From Flexithrix dorotheae DSM 6795 (GTDB lineage: Bacteria > Bacteroidota > Bacteroidia > Cytophagales > Flammeovirgaceae): a stretch of 64,000 nt of DNA. A program made the position numbers and the translations under genes. Below, piece after piece: positions 50,263 to 57,563 of the stretch. The notes under the pieces were generated by a model. It was given only the letters and a program-made list of their open reading frames with translations, was not told where the DNA came from and did no database searches. The DNA lies in assembly GCF_000379765.1 (NCBI RefSeq), contig NZ_KB903465.1:62001-126000 (forward strand). Reading direction: 5' to 3'. How positions within the stretch are numbered: position 1 is the first letter of the stretch; every line of letters begins with the position of its first letter.

Positions 50263-50465
50263 TATGGGTTTGGTTTATTTTGATATAGAAATTCTTTGAG
50301 TGCTAGCCGGATGGCATCAGAAATGGTTCGGTCTTCATTATCACAAAATTCTAATAAATCATCATGCAGGTCTTTAGAAATCCTGCCACCAATATGCACT
50401 CCTAAAAGTTGCTTGTCTTTTTTTTTCTCCGTGGAAATTGCTTCACTGGTCAATTGACTATACAT
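50262..50465 (-). CDS. Ribbon-helix-helix (Arc/CopG-type) regulator
   Basis: 67 residues. After a polar N-terminus the RHH fold is seen: strand LLGVHIGGRIS, helix KDLHDDLLEFCDNED and helix TISDAIRLALKEFLYQN. As the first gene of the early operon, divergent from the repressor, it is placed like a Cro-type or early repressor. It probably binds in the 95-bp shared region (50466-50560). Confidence 0.75.
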   Translation of the reverse strand: MYSQLTSEAISTEKKKDKQLLGVHIGGRISKDLHDDLLEFCDNEDRTISDAIRLALKEFLYQNKPNP

Positions 50466-50472
50466 TTGTTTA

Positions 50473-50535
50473 ACATTGTTTTACATTGTTTTACAATTAT
50501 ACAATATATCGAACACAACAACAAAATATTGTACA
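50473..50535. promoter_or_regulatory. Phage control region with ACATTGTTTT repeats
   Basis: Two direct copies ACATTGTTTT (50474-50483, 50484-50493), the second overlapping the palindrome ATTGT-TTT-ACAAT at 50485-50497, then TATACAATATA and ATATTGTACAG (50526-50536). The ATTGT/ACAAT half-sites lie between the divergent RHH and repressor genes and are the probable operators of the lysis-lysogeny switch. Confidence 0.6.
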
Positions 50536-50560
50536 GTTAATTTCAAATATTGAGCTATTG

Positions 50561-51037
50561 ATGTTAAATCTGGAAAACTTACTTAAAAATCAGGGGGATA
50601 AAGTTGGATGGAACTTGAAAAAAATTGCACTTAAAAGTGGGATTCCATATACAACATTATTACATAATGTAAAGCAAAATGATATTTCTATTCAAAAATT
50701 AGAGAAAATAGCAACAGCACTAAATGTTACTCTTGAAGAACTAATTTTTCAAAAGGAAAAATCAGAAATAGAAAAATCTAAAGAATCAGAATATAATGAT
50801 TTAATAAAAAAATATGTCAAGTCTCTCGAGCGAGAAAAGGAATTAGAATCAGAATTAAAAAAATATAAGAAGGAGTACCAGGTAGAACAAGGCTCTCCGG
50901 AGGATACTATAAATATCTTAAAAAAAGCCAGTGATATGCAGGAGAAAGAGTTGCTGATATTGAGAAAAGAAATTCAGCTACAAAGAGAAGAATTAATTTC
51001 CCTCAGAGCAAAAGTGAAAGCTTATGAGGGGAGGTAG
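50561..51037 (+). CDS. XRE-type prophage repressor with coiled-coil C-terminus
   Basis: 158 residues from the ATG at 50561 (MLNLENLLKNQ); an upstream TTG at 50486 would run through the operator and is rejected. HTH of the Cro/CI type: NLKKIALKSGIPYTTLLHNVKQNDISIQKLEKIATALNVTLEELI (about 17-62). The rest is a long coiled coil (residues about 66-155), not a LexA-like protease domain. So induction cannot use RecA-stimulated autocleavage as in lambda. First gene of a lysogeny operon that continues with the Ntn hydrolase gene 38 bp downstream. Confidence 0.82.
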   Translation: MLNLENLLKNQGDKVGWNLKKIALKSGIPYTTLLHNVKQNDISIQKLEKIATALNVTLEELIFQKEKSEIEKSKESEYNDLIKKYVKSLEREKELESELKKYKKEYQVEQGSPEDTINILKKASDMQEKELLILRKEIQLQREELISLRAKVKAYEGR

Positions 51038-51075
51038 GAAAATCAAATTAAACTTTTATCCTAAACCTTAATAAA

Positions 51076-51933
51076 ATGACAATTGCGATTAATGCAAAAA
51101 TCCATGAGGGTGTTGTATTGGCAAGTGATAGTGCTACTACTATGATAGATCCCTCTGGTAGAGTTTTTAATGTTTATGAACATGCAAACAAAATTTTTAA
51201 TTTATACAAAGGTCTACCGATTGGTGCAATCACATATGGATTAGGTAATATTGGTCATGCTTCCATTGCAACTTTAGCAAAGGACTTTAGACAAGAGTTA
51301 AAAACCAAAATGGATCCTGAGAATTATAAATTAATAGATATTGCAAACCAGTTCTCAGATTTTATTAATGGCAAATATGAATCAATATTTAAGAATGTGG
51401 AGGTACATAAAAGACCTGCCCTTGGATTTGTAATTGGAGGGTATTCTACAAATTCAGATTTACCAGAAGAATATCAAATAATTTTTCCTTTTAACGTTAA
51501 ACCAATGGCTGTAAGGCCTCCACAAGAGACAGGTTTAACATGGAATGGAGAGGTCGAACCTTTAACTAGATTAATATTAGGCCATGGAAGTCAATTAGAT
51601 ACGTTTGTTAGTAAAACTATTAGTTTGTTTAAAGGTCAGAAAGAGGCTAATCAATTTGTTGCTTTCTTAAAAAAAAGTTCCCAGGTATCAATGATTACAC
51701 CAGGTATGCCCCTCCAGGATGTCATTTATTTAGCTGAATATTTAGTGGAAACGGCTATAAAATTTGCTAAATTTAGACCAGGAGCCCAAACTGTTGGTGG
51801 ACCAATAGAAATTGCCGTGATATCTAAACATGAAGGATTTAAATGGGTTAAACGCAAACACTATTTTAGTACCGAATTAAATAATTTTTCTGCAACTGAA
51901 ACACAAAACTTATCAAATAATGGAAAAAGCTAA
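51076..51933 (+). CDS. Proteasome-beta/HslV-like Ntn hydrolase
   Basis: 285 residues. The N-terminus TIAINAKIHEGVVLASDSATT is a proteasome-beta pattern. After Met removal Thr2 would be the N-terminal nucleophile, Asp18 aligns exactly with Asp17 of the proteasome, and the Lys of NKIFNL (Lys39, i.e. Lys33 plus a five-residue insertion) is the third catalytic residue. ITYGLGNIG and the C-terminal VGGPIEIAVIS fit the beta-sandwich. No prosequence. The extra 80 residues (100-190) are not found in HslV. Encoded directly after the repressor and before a terminator at 52118, so expressed in the lysogen. May degrade the repressor, incoming phage proteins or act in a defence role; all speculative. Confidence 0.7.
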   Translation: MTIAINAKIHEGVVLASDSATTMIDPSGRVFNVYEHANKIFNLYKGLPIGAITYGLGNIGHASIATLAKDFRQELKTKMDPENYKLIDIANQFSDFINGKYESIFKNVEVHKRPALGFVIGGYSTNSDLPEEYQIIFPFNVKPMAVRPPQETGLTWNGEVEPLTRLILGHGSQLDTFVSKTISLFKGQKEANQFVAFLKKSSQVSMITPGMPLQDVIYLAEYLVETAIKFAKFRPGAQTVGGPIEIAVISKHEGFKWVKRKHYFSTELNNFSATETQNLSNNGKS

Positions 51934-52111
51934 ATCAGATAAAAAGTCAAATTTGATCCATGATGATCAGGTGAAAAATACAGAAATGCCAGTCATGTTT
52001 TTAGAGTTAAAAATTAACCATGGTTCATGGAATTACTCTGAATACCAAGGTAAAAATGAAAATGAAGTTAGCAAAATAACTCATGAAACTGCAAATTTCA
52101 GCTACAATTAA
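51920..52111 (+). CDS. Small charged protein overlapping the Ntn hydrolase gene (63 aa)
   Basis: ATG 14 nt before the end of the hydrolase frame, so translationally coupled. N-terminal third is Lys/Asp-rich (EKAKSDKKSNLIHDDQVKN), then MPVMFLELKINHGSWNYSEYQGKNE, a short beta-like unit. Possible substrate, adaptor or regulator of the hydrolase; no family recognised. Confidence 0.55.
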   Translation: MEKAKSDKKSNLIHDDQVKNTEMPVMFLELKINHGSWNYSEYQGKNENEVSKITHETANFSYN

Positions 52112-52117
52112 ATAGAT

Positions 52118-52150
52118 AAAAAGCAACCGAAATTAATTCGGTTGCTTTTT
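52118..52150. terminator. Bidirectional terminator of the lysogeny operon
   Basis: AAAAAGCAACCGAA ... TTCGGTTGCTTTTT is an inverted repeat with 14-bp arms and runs of A and T on both sides. It ends repressor-hydrolase-small protein transcription. Confidence 0.85.
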
Positions 52151-52380
52151 ACTCAACATTTCAATTATATTTCTCTCTTCCTCAAATGTTTCTTGCAAAG
52201 CCTTAACAACATCCAAGAAATCCGCCCTTAATGACTCCTCTGGAGTTCTGTTTTTAATTCTTTCGAAAGTTTTGGAATATATTATTCGCTGCCCAGTCCA
52301 AAAACTGCAAGTATTCCATTAAATACCTGATTTTGAGATAATCCATACTTTTTACGAATTTGCAGTTCTCTATATCTCAT
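52133..52380 (-). pseudogene. Frameshifted small ORF opposite to the lysogeny operon
   Basis: The ATG at 52380 opens MRYRELQIRKKYGLSQNQVFNGILAVFGL and then hits a stop (near 52283). A -1 shift there joins a frame with GQRIIYSKTFERIKNRTPEE... ending in ETFEEERNIIEMLSKKQPN. The combined 80-residue protein looks genuine (HTH-like start, charged helical end). So this is a gene with a frameshift, or a sequencing error. No canonical slippery heptamer at the join. Confidence 0.45.
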
Positions 52381-52420
52381 ATTAAAGGTTAACAATTATT
52401 AAATTTCAATTAAATTTATT

Positions 52421-52434
52421 GTGAATATATTCAC
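52421..52434. promoter_or_regulatory. Perfect 14-bp palindrome GTGAATATATTCAC
   Basis: Located in the 111-bp divergent region between the frameshifted ORF (start 52380) and the gene at 52492. A self-complementary operator for a dimeric HTH protein is the natural reading. Confidence 0.5.
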
Positions 52435-52491
52435 GCCCTCAAACATTGCTTATGATACTAACATTTTTTGGACTTTTTAAAATACAGCACA

Positions 52492-52722
52492 ATGTTAGAC
52501 TTTTTTAAACCAGATCAAACAGATTTTGATTTGGATCATGTTATTAAAACCAGCCTTGGAGCCTTAGACAAAATACGTTTCCTAAAGAAAGAAAATACTG
52601 CTCTTGTGCAAAAAGTTGAGAGGCTTGAAGTAATAATAGAGCAACAAAAGAGGATTCTTGAAATACTTGAAACAAAAAGAAAAAGAGAGTTAATAGAACA
52701 TGCTGAAGTCAATCAGAATTAA
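52492..52722 (+). CDS. Coiled-coil protein (76 aa)
   Basis: ATG at 52492 (MLDFFKPDQTDFD) preferred to a TTG at 52468. After DLDHVIKTSLGALDKIRFLKKENTALVQKVERLEVIIEQQKRILEILE it is a continuous leucine-zipper-like coiled coil. Accessory region of the prophage, convergent with and overlapping the next minus-strand gene by 14 nt. Function unknown. Confidence 0.6.
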   Translation: MLDFFKPDQTDFDLDHVIKTSLGALDKIRFLKKENTALVQKVERLEVIIEQQKRILEILETKRKRELIEHAEVNQN

Positions 52723-53383
52723 CAATTTCCTCCCTATCCATATAATTAAATATGACATATATTATCCATATGGTTATTCCTCCAACTTTATAAGGCATTC
52801 CTGTCTGACCATTATAAAGAATAAAATCAAGTAATTTAAGTAAAACCAGCACTATGAAAGCCATCACAATCATAGCTGCTGGTTTTGATATTTGTTTTTT
52901 TACAACCCAATATAATCCTACTGTTAGCATAAGGTCTATAATATGTAGCATAAGGAAAACCAGATACCATCCTAATGGCCATTGATAATTATAGAAAGGG
53001 AACAAATAAAAACTTTCCTTCATTAATGGTTTATCGATAAATGCAAAAACATCCCAACACAAAATTTTCCCAAACATTAAATAAGCTACAAGAAAGTGAG
53101 AAAAGAAAAGGAATAGGCTGACTAAAGATAACCTATTCAGCCTGGATTGTCTTGTGGTAAGGTTATATATCAATCCTACTTTAATAATGAATACCAAATG
53201 TAGTGTAATAAAATACACATAGTTTTTATAGGTGGTGTATTTTGTGGGAGCAAAGGGATATATATAATGTTTTTCACCATCATACCCCCCTGGAAAGATT
53301 AGAAATAGATAATAAAAAAGAAGGATAACCACTAACCAGGTGATTATCCCAAATTCAATTTTTAAAGTTTTTGTTACTTTCAT
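52709..53383 (-). CDS. Polytopic membrane protein (224 aa)
   Basis: Six or seven hydrophobic segments (about 11-32, 55-72, 84-104, 137-155, 165-185, 200-215). Between TM1 and TM2 are GGYDGEKHYIYPFAPTKYTTY, and between TM3 and TM4 KESFYLFPFYNYQW. Its ATG overlaps the TGA of the 40-aa peptide gene. Expression from the prophage and many helices would suit a superinfection-exclusion or transport role; not recognised. Confidence 0.65.
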   Translation of the reverse strand: MKVTKTLKIEFGIITWLVVILLFYYLFLIFPGGYDGEKHYIYPFAPTKYTTYKNYVYFITLHLVFIIKVGLIYNLTTRQSRLNRLSLVSLFLFFSHFLVAYLMFGKILCWDVFAFIDKPLMKESFYLFPFYNYQWPLGWYLVFLMLHIIDLMLTVGLYWVVKKQISKPAAMIVMAFIVLVLLKLLDFILYNGQTGMPYKVGGITIWIIYVIFNYMDREEIVNSD

Positions 53384-53502
53384 TTTCTGTTATCCTCATT
53401 ACCTGTTGGAGGCTCCTCAGGTTTGTCTCCTCCACCATTGTCCACTTCCTCTGGAAACCTTGAAAGCATTTGGTCATTTAATAGTTCAAACATATTATTC
53501 AT
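53380..53502 (-). CDS. 40-aa peptide upstream of the membrane protein gene
   Basis: MNNMFELLNDQMLSRFPEEV followed by DNGGGDKPEEPPTGNEDNRK. Amphipathic N-terminal helix, then a Gly-Gly-Gly and an acidic Pro-rich tail; ATGA-coupled with the 224-aa membrane protein. The layout (leader helix, Gly motif, short core) is reminiscent of Bacteroidota precursor peptides, but no processing enzyme is adjacent. Confidence 0.5.
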   Translation of the reverse strand: MNNMFELLNDQMLSRFPEEVDNGGGDKPEEPPTGNEDNRK

Positions 53503-53517
53503 TTTAAAGTTAAAAAA

Positions 53518-53688
53518 TTATTTCAATTCATCATCTAACTGATCAATTATATTGTTCAACGTTTCTTTTTGGCGATTGTTTTTATCGAAAAAAATCTTCT
53601 TTAAAGAATTTCTAAAATAGAATATTCCCATTGACAGAAAAATAATGAAAACACAAATAATAATTATAAGGTAGACAAGTATATCCAT
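53518..53688 (-). CDS. Small single-TM protein (56 aa)
   Basis: MDILVYLIIIICVFIIFLSM is a transmembrane helix; the tail is basic then acidic (FRNSLKKIFFDKNNRQKETLNNIIDQLDDELK). 15 bp upstream of the peptide gene on the same strand, first of a three-gene accessory unit. Confidence 0.55.
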   Translation of the reverse strand: MDILVYLIIIICVFIIFLSMGIFYFRNSLKKIFFDKNNRQKETLNNIIDQLDDELK

Positions 53689-53847
53689 CTCCAGCTCAGC
53701 TTAGTTAGTTGAAAAAATGCGAGTTAATAAGATTTGTGATTGGACTATTATTGTTAGTGGGAGTCAGAGCACTATATATAACTTTTCTGAATCGGGAATT
53801 TTAGAATTGGAAATTAATTTGTTAAACAAATTCATACCAGTATTATT

Positions 53848-53896
53848 AAAAAAGATACCCCCTCACAGTATATAGTGAAGGGGTATCTTTTTTAAT
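53848..53896. terminator. Strong bidirectional terminator
   Basis: AAAAAGATACCCC, loop and GGGGTATCTTTTTT with arms of more than 11 bp. It separates the 145-aa gene from the accessory unit at 53688. Confidence 0.85.
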
Positions 53897-53914
53897 AACT
53901 TTGAAAAGAAAATA

Positions 53915-54352
53915 TCAATCAACTTCTTCTACTTCTTCTACTTCATATTTTTTATCACTTTGACTTTGACTTTTACCATAATAATAACCTCCTCCACCAG
54001 AAACTAAAGCAGTACCTAGAATTTTCAAAAATTCCATGGCAAATTCTGGGTGTTCTGAAGAAAGAGAAAACATAATCAATCCAATAATTCCAAATGAAAT
54101 GAGTCCAGTAAAAATCCATTTCATTTTCGTTTTCTTATAGTCGTATTCCCTGTATTGCTTAAAATCTTCAACATTTTTAGTTAAAGCAAATTTTGCATAA
54201 TCATGGGAATTATTAACCTCTTTTTCTCGTATTTTTAATCCTGCAGCTTCATTTTCAATCTGTTTTTTTTGATTCTCTAAAAACTGAAATAAAAGTTTGT
54301 TATCATAAGGAGAAAGGTTCCCTTGGCCTCTCTTTTGATTGTGTTGACTCAT
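53915..54352 (-). CDS. Membrane protein with cytoplasmic coiled coil (145 aa)
   Basis: N-terminal 75 residues helical and charged (LLFQFLENQKKQIENEAAGLKIREKEVNN), then one TM helix (about 78-98, WIFTGLISFGIIGLIMFSL), a short outer loop and a Gly-rich second segment (LKILGTALVSGGGGYYYGKSQSQS) with acidic tail. Similar small proteins occur in bacterial accessory loci. The ATG overlaps the stop of a 34-aa ORF. Prophage right-end accessory gene; unrecognised. Confidence 0.6.
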   Translation of the reverse strand: MSQHNQKRGQGNLSPYDNKLLFQFLENQKKQIENEAAGLKIREKEVNNSHDYAKFALTKNVEDFKQYREYDYKKTKMKWIFTGLISFGIIGLIMFSLSSEHPEFAMEFLKILGTALVSGGGGYYYGKSQSQSDKKYEVEEVEEVD

Positions 54353-54453
54353 CTTTTCTTATCTGTTCTTATTACCACTTTAAATTTTCCATACCCTCTT
54401 TGTCCTAATTTAGGTGGAATTACTCTTACACTTTCTATAAGATTTGTATTCAT
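54349..54453 (-). CDS. 34-aa ORF coupled to the 145-aa gene
   Basis: MNTNLIESVRVIPPKLGQRG then YGKFKVVIRTDKKR; basic beta-like peptide. ATGA overlap with the downstream gene indicates translation coupling. May only be a leader peptide. Confidence 0.4.
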   Translation of the reverse strand: MNTNLIESVRVIPPKLGQRGYGKFKVVIRTDKKR

Positions 54454-54675
54454 TTTATAGAATGATAAGAAAGATTTTGGGGAGTAAAAAACCTGATTTT
54501 TTGATAGTACAGACATAGTAAATAACGGCTTAGGTTCAGTTAATTAGTGATACATATGTGACATGAAGTCTAAATATATAACGTAAAAATGAGTAAAAAA
54601 TACCAAATAATAGTCATTTTGTTACAAAATTGAATTAAACAACTCTTTTTTGAATAATTTAATCATTATACTTAT
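54454..54675. other. Promoter region of the right-end accessory genes
   Basis: AT-rich, no ORF. It should contain the promoter for the 34-aa/145-aa unit. No consensus -33/-7 pair stood out. Confidence 0.35.
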
Positions 54676-54723
54676 TTTGCAACACACCAGCAACAAATCC
54701 AGCTAAAAACAAACTGCAACACG
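54676..54723 (+). promoter_or_regulatory. Candidate integrase arm-type sites, right end
   Basis: TTTGCAACAC (54676-54685), a related CAGCAACA (54688-54695) and CTGCAACACG (54714-54723) lie about 60-110 bp inside attR. The 10-mer is identical to that at 12219, on the left end. Confidence 0.45.
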
Positions 54724-54732
54724 GTTATCAGT

Positions 54733-54766
54733 AAAAACAAACCCCTCACAGCAGTCTGAGAGGGGC
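54733..54766 (-). terminator. Phage-borne terminator just inside attR
   Basis: On the minus strand CCCCTCTCAG ... GAGGGG (6-bp GC stem extended by 3 further pairs after a mismatch) is followed by TTTGTTTTT. It would stop transcription entering the prophage from the CsgG-like host gene. Confidence 0.65.
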
Positions 54767-54783
54767 TAAACGCTAGTAGAATA

Positions 54784-54805
54784 CAAACTTTCCGTTTGGG
54801 TTTTT
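54784..54805 (+). repeat. attR core of the prophage
   Basis: 22-bp identical copy of the core at 12125-12146. Here the hairpin is shortened to the CAAAC/GTTTG stem because the left arm comes from phage DNA (GAATACAAAC). Confidence 0.85.
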
Positions 54806-54822
54806 CTATGCATTTTCAAATC

Positions 54823-56607
54823 TTAATTCAGGCTGGAGGGGATTTCAATTCTGATTCCACCTGTAAAAAATACCGGGCCAAACCGCACATCGGGATAAGG
54901 AACAATCTCATCCGGAACCTTATAAAATTTTTTCTCTGGCTCACCTTCTTTATTTTGTTTTCCAGTATGAGCCTCATATTTCCAGGAATTAAACCGCAAA
55001 TTTCTGTAAGCCACTTCCCCGAAAAACACAACATTTTTTATTCTTAGGTTAGCTTCTAATTTTCCAGCCGCCATAAATGACCAGTCACGTACATAATCAC
55101 TTTCCTGATCACTTATTTCATTAATTACACTCAGGTCTTGTTTCAGTCGGCCATATCCAAGTTCTATACCCGGGGATAAATATAAAATTTCGGGCACCAG
55201 GGGAATATGATAATTTACAAAGGCTTTCGGCAACCAGGTTTTTAATTCCCCATCCCCCAGAGAATAGAAATCCAACCCTATCCCCCCGGAAAAATTGGAT
55301 AGTAAATCCCGAACTTGCATATTCACATGCAGCACACTTCCCCCACTCAACGGTTTATACCCTGCTAAATAGTCTGTTCCAATGGTGCGTGGTCCTGGCT
55401 CACCATTATCAATTGTATAATCTCCTGAAGGCTGGTTGGGTTCAATTGTTTTCTGATTGTGGGAAAATCCATAAGAAACCGATCCCCCAACCAAAATTGG
55501 TGATCCATAAGTATGTTTTACCAACATCCCCTTTTTAAACTGATACCTCCCATCCAGCACCCTTCCTTCAGCATGATTAAACTCTACTTTATCGATATAA
55601 ATAAGCCCAACTGCTTTATTTTTCCCCAAATTTAACCTGTCCTTTTTAGCCTTAATCACTTTAAAATATTGCCCCTCCTTTATTTCAAAATTACTCCCCC
55701 GGTCAATTACCACTTTATTGAGTGATTTTTCCAAAATAGTAGCCTCATTTTTCTTTTCTTCCCTAACTTCCCTTACCAATAGTCCTGTAGTTGAAATTTT
55801 ACTTTTTCCTAAAACAAGCCCCTTGGCAAACATACTTTCAGTTTCGGTAATTTTTATTAAACCCAGCTTTGGTGTCCCTGCATGAATTTCAATATCCCCT
55901 TCTAAATTCTGATTTTCATTCGCATTTAAATTGAAGACCTCAAACACCATTCCTTCCTTCACTCCCATTTCATAACCCCGGTCCAGAATAATTTCGCCCT
56001 CTCTGATATCCTTGATGTAGGCCTGAATCAAAAAATATTTCTTAAATTTATCTACAATTTCATAAGCTAATCTTCCTAAAGCTTCCGTGGAAGCGCTTTG
56101 AGGGTTTCTACCTTCCGCATATGCTGTTGCCTCGGTAGATTCAACATAAACACCCGTTTCTATATCCAATAATCGAATATTGGCTTTTATCTTAGTAGAG
56201 TAATATTCTGGCTGTGCCAGTTCTCCTTCATCATTATAATAGGCCGGATGATAATCTGTAGTGTTTCCTGCAAAATTGCCTACAATAAATTTATTTACGC
56301 CCCGTCTTTTTCCGACTTCCACAGCAGTAGCTTCATCCACCATTCCGGACAATTGAAGTCTCAATTCTTTGGCAATTTCTTTTAATTCCGCATCATCAGT
56401 TGTGATTACATTAAATTTTTTAGAGGCAACAATCAGATTTAAGATTCTTTCGGTAATTATCTCTTCCATTTCCTCAGCATTAGGGCCTTGCCATCCGCTA
56501 AATGGAAGCACTGAGATATCTTCTTTTTCAAATGGATTTGACTGGCAATAAAGTTGAAACTGGATTAATAAAACCAGAGAGGCGCAAGTAGTAATAAATT
56601 TCATCAA
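54823..56607 (-). CDS. CsgG-like secreted protein with C-terminal barrel-like domain
   Basis: 594 residues with signal peptide (MKFITTCASLVLLIQFQLYC). Residues about 27-185 are CsgG/FlgT-like: ISVLPFSGWQGPNAEEMEEIITERILNLIVASKKFNVITTDD, later GKRRGVNKFIVGNFAG and ANIRLLDIETGVYVESTEATA. The middle has two repeats of a beta domain with DRGYEMGVKEGMVFEVF and DRGSNFEIKEGQYFKVI, and the C-terminal 240 residues look like an outer-membrane barrel (alternating strands, ending GPVFFTGGIRIEIPSSLN). Host gene, last before the prophage; its natural terminator was split by integration. Confidence 0.75.
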   Translation of the reverse strand: MMKFITTCASLVLLIQFQLYCQSNPFEKEDISVLPFSGWQGPNAEEMEEIITERILNLIVASKKFNVITTDDAELKEIAKELRLQLSGMVDEATAVEVGKRRGVNKFIVGNFAGNTTDYHPAYYNDEGELAQPEYYSTKIKANIRLLDIETGVYVESTEATAYAEGRNPQSASTEALGRLAYEIVDKFKKYFLIQAYIKDIREGEIILDRGYEMGVKEGMVFEVFNLNANENQNLEGDIEIHAGTPKLGLIKITETESMFAKGLVLGKSKISTTGLLVREVREEKKNEATILEKSLNKVVIDRGSNFEIKEGQYFKVIKAKKDRLNLGKNKAVGLIYIDKVEFNHAEGRVLDGRYQFKKGMLVKHTYGSPILVGGSVSYGFSHNQKTIEPNQPSGDYTIDNGEPGPRTIGTDYLAGYKPLSGGSVLHVNMQVRDLLSNFSGGIGLDFYSLGDGELKTWLPKAFVNYHIPLVPEILYLSPGIELGYGRLKQDLSVINEISDQESDYVRDWSFMAAGKLEANLRIKNVVFFGEVAYRNLRFNSWKYEAHTGKQNKEGEPEKKFYKVPDEIVPYPDVRFGPVFFTGGIRIEIPSSLN

Positions 56608-56975
56608 AAGAACAATTTCAGTTAAAAATAGTAGTATCGTGAGTTATTTTTTCTTCAGAAAAAAATTGAGTAGTAGAGATTATCCAGGGTTTATTTTGCC
56701 TCTTTATACGGATTTTTTTGATGGTGGTTATGGATTTGGAGAAAACTTAAATGCATTCAATTTTACCTTAATTGAGCTGTAATGGGAAAGGGTTGCTCTA
56801 ATTAAAATAGTACCGTGCATAATTTTTTTAGATTTAGTTGTAACCATCACTATTTTCGGTAGTAACCATATCAAAGCCTAATAAAAATCCAGCTTTATCA
56901 CCATTCATTTTGTGATGAATAAACTAAAATGAAAGAGCAAATGACCTACTTACAAAAACTTAATCTGATTAAAAA
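56608..56975. other. Divergent intergenic region with two GTAACCAT repeats
   Basis: AT-rich. GTAACCAT occurs at 56840-56847 and 56862-56869 (22 bp apart), 106-136 bp before the ECF sigma gene; GTAAC is a plausible ECF -35 core, so autoregulation is possible. No other feature seen. Confidence 0.35.
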
Positions 56976-57515
56976 ATGACTGATGAAAAAGTCATGGGAG
57001 ATGTTAGTCGGGGAGATCTTGACAAAGCTGCAATTCTGTTCGAAAGGTATCAGGGAAAAATGTTTAACTTTTTTCTAAAGATGACTTTTGAGAGAGATTT
57101 AAGCCAGGATATGACCCAAAATCTTTTCCTAAGAATGATAAAATACCGGACTTCATTTAATGAGTCCTTAAGCTTTAAATCCTGGATTTATCAGATCGCC
57201 AGAAACGTGCATTATGATCATTACAGAAAACTAAAGGGGAAGTTTTCCAAATACACAGATTTGGAGGCCATTTCGGATCATCTTGCCCATCAGGGAGATG
57301 ATAAGGAACAAATAGAAAGAGAAAAATCGCTGCATAAAGCCATGACACTTCTGGATGAAGAACAAAGGGAAATTTTAATTCTAAGCAAATTTCAAAAATT
57401 GAAATATCATGAAATTGGGAAAATTCTGAATTGCTCTGAAGGGGCGGTGAAAGTAAAGATTCACCGGGCAATTAAAAAATTAAAAGGGTTGTATTTCATG
57501 GTTGAAAACAACTGA
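56976..57515 (+). CDS. ECF-type RNA polymerase sigma factor
   Basis: 179 residues. Region 2 is ERDLSQDMTQNLFLRMIKYRTSFNESLSFKSWIYQIARNVHYDHYRK (about 46-92); region 4 is LDEEQREILILSKFQKLKYHEIGKILNCSEGAVKVKIHRAIKKLK (about 127-171) with the -35-binding HTH. Followed by a membrane protein that is likely its anti-sigma factor and two DUF4097-type genes, an arrangement common in Bacteroidota. Confidence 0.93.
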   Translation: MTDEKVMGDVSRGDLDKAAILFERYQGKMFNFFLKMTFERDLSQDMTQNLFLRMIKYRTSFNESLSFKSWIYQIARNVHYDHYRKLKGKFSKYTDLEAISDHLAHQGDDKEQIEREKSLHKAMTLLDEEQREILILSKFQKLKYHEIGKILNCSEGAVKVKIHRAIKKLKGLYFMVENN

Positions 57516-57563
57516 TGAAAACCTTATTCCAAAAAATTAACACTAAGCTTAAATATTAGAGCT

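Larger units (their letters stand above)
12125..54805. mobile_element. Complete tailed-phage prophage, about 42.7 kb
   Basis: Bounded by identical 22-bp repeats and containing all modules of a temperate siphovirus-like phage: integrase, repressor/control region, primase-helicase, terminase, portal, protease, capsid, tail tube, tape measure, baseplate-like and fibre proteins, amidase and holin-like protein. No essential module is obviously broken; one small accessory ORF is frameshifted. The late-gene order is unusual (capsid-tail-lysis first, then terminase-portal-fibre-tape measure). Confidence 0.93.

Noticed and set aside
50486-50560. TTG-start extension of the repressor
   Set aside because: Runs through the operator palindrome and gives a non-conserved-looking N-terminus; ATG at 50561 starts just before the HTH.
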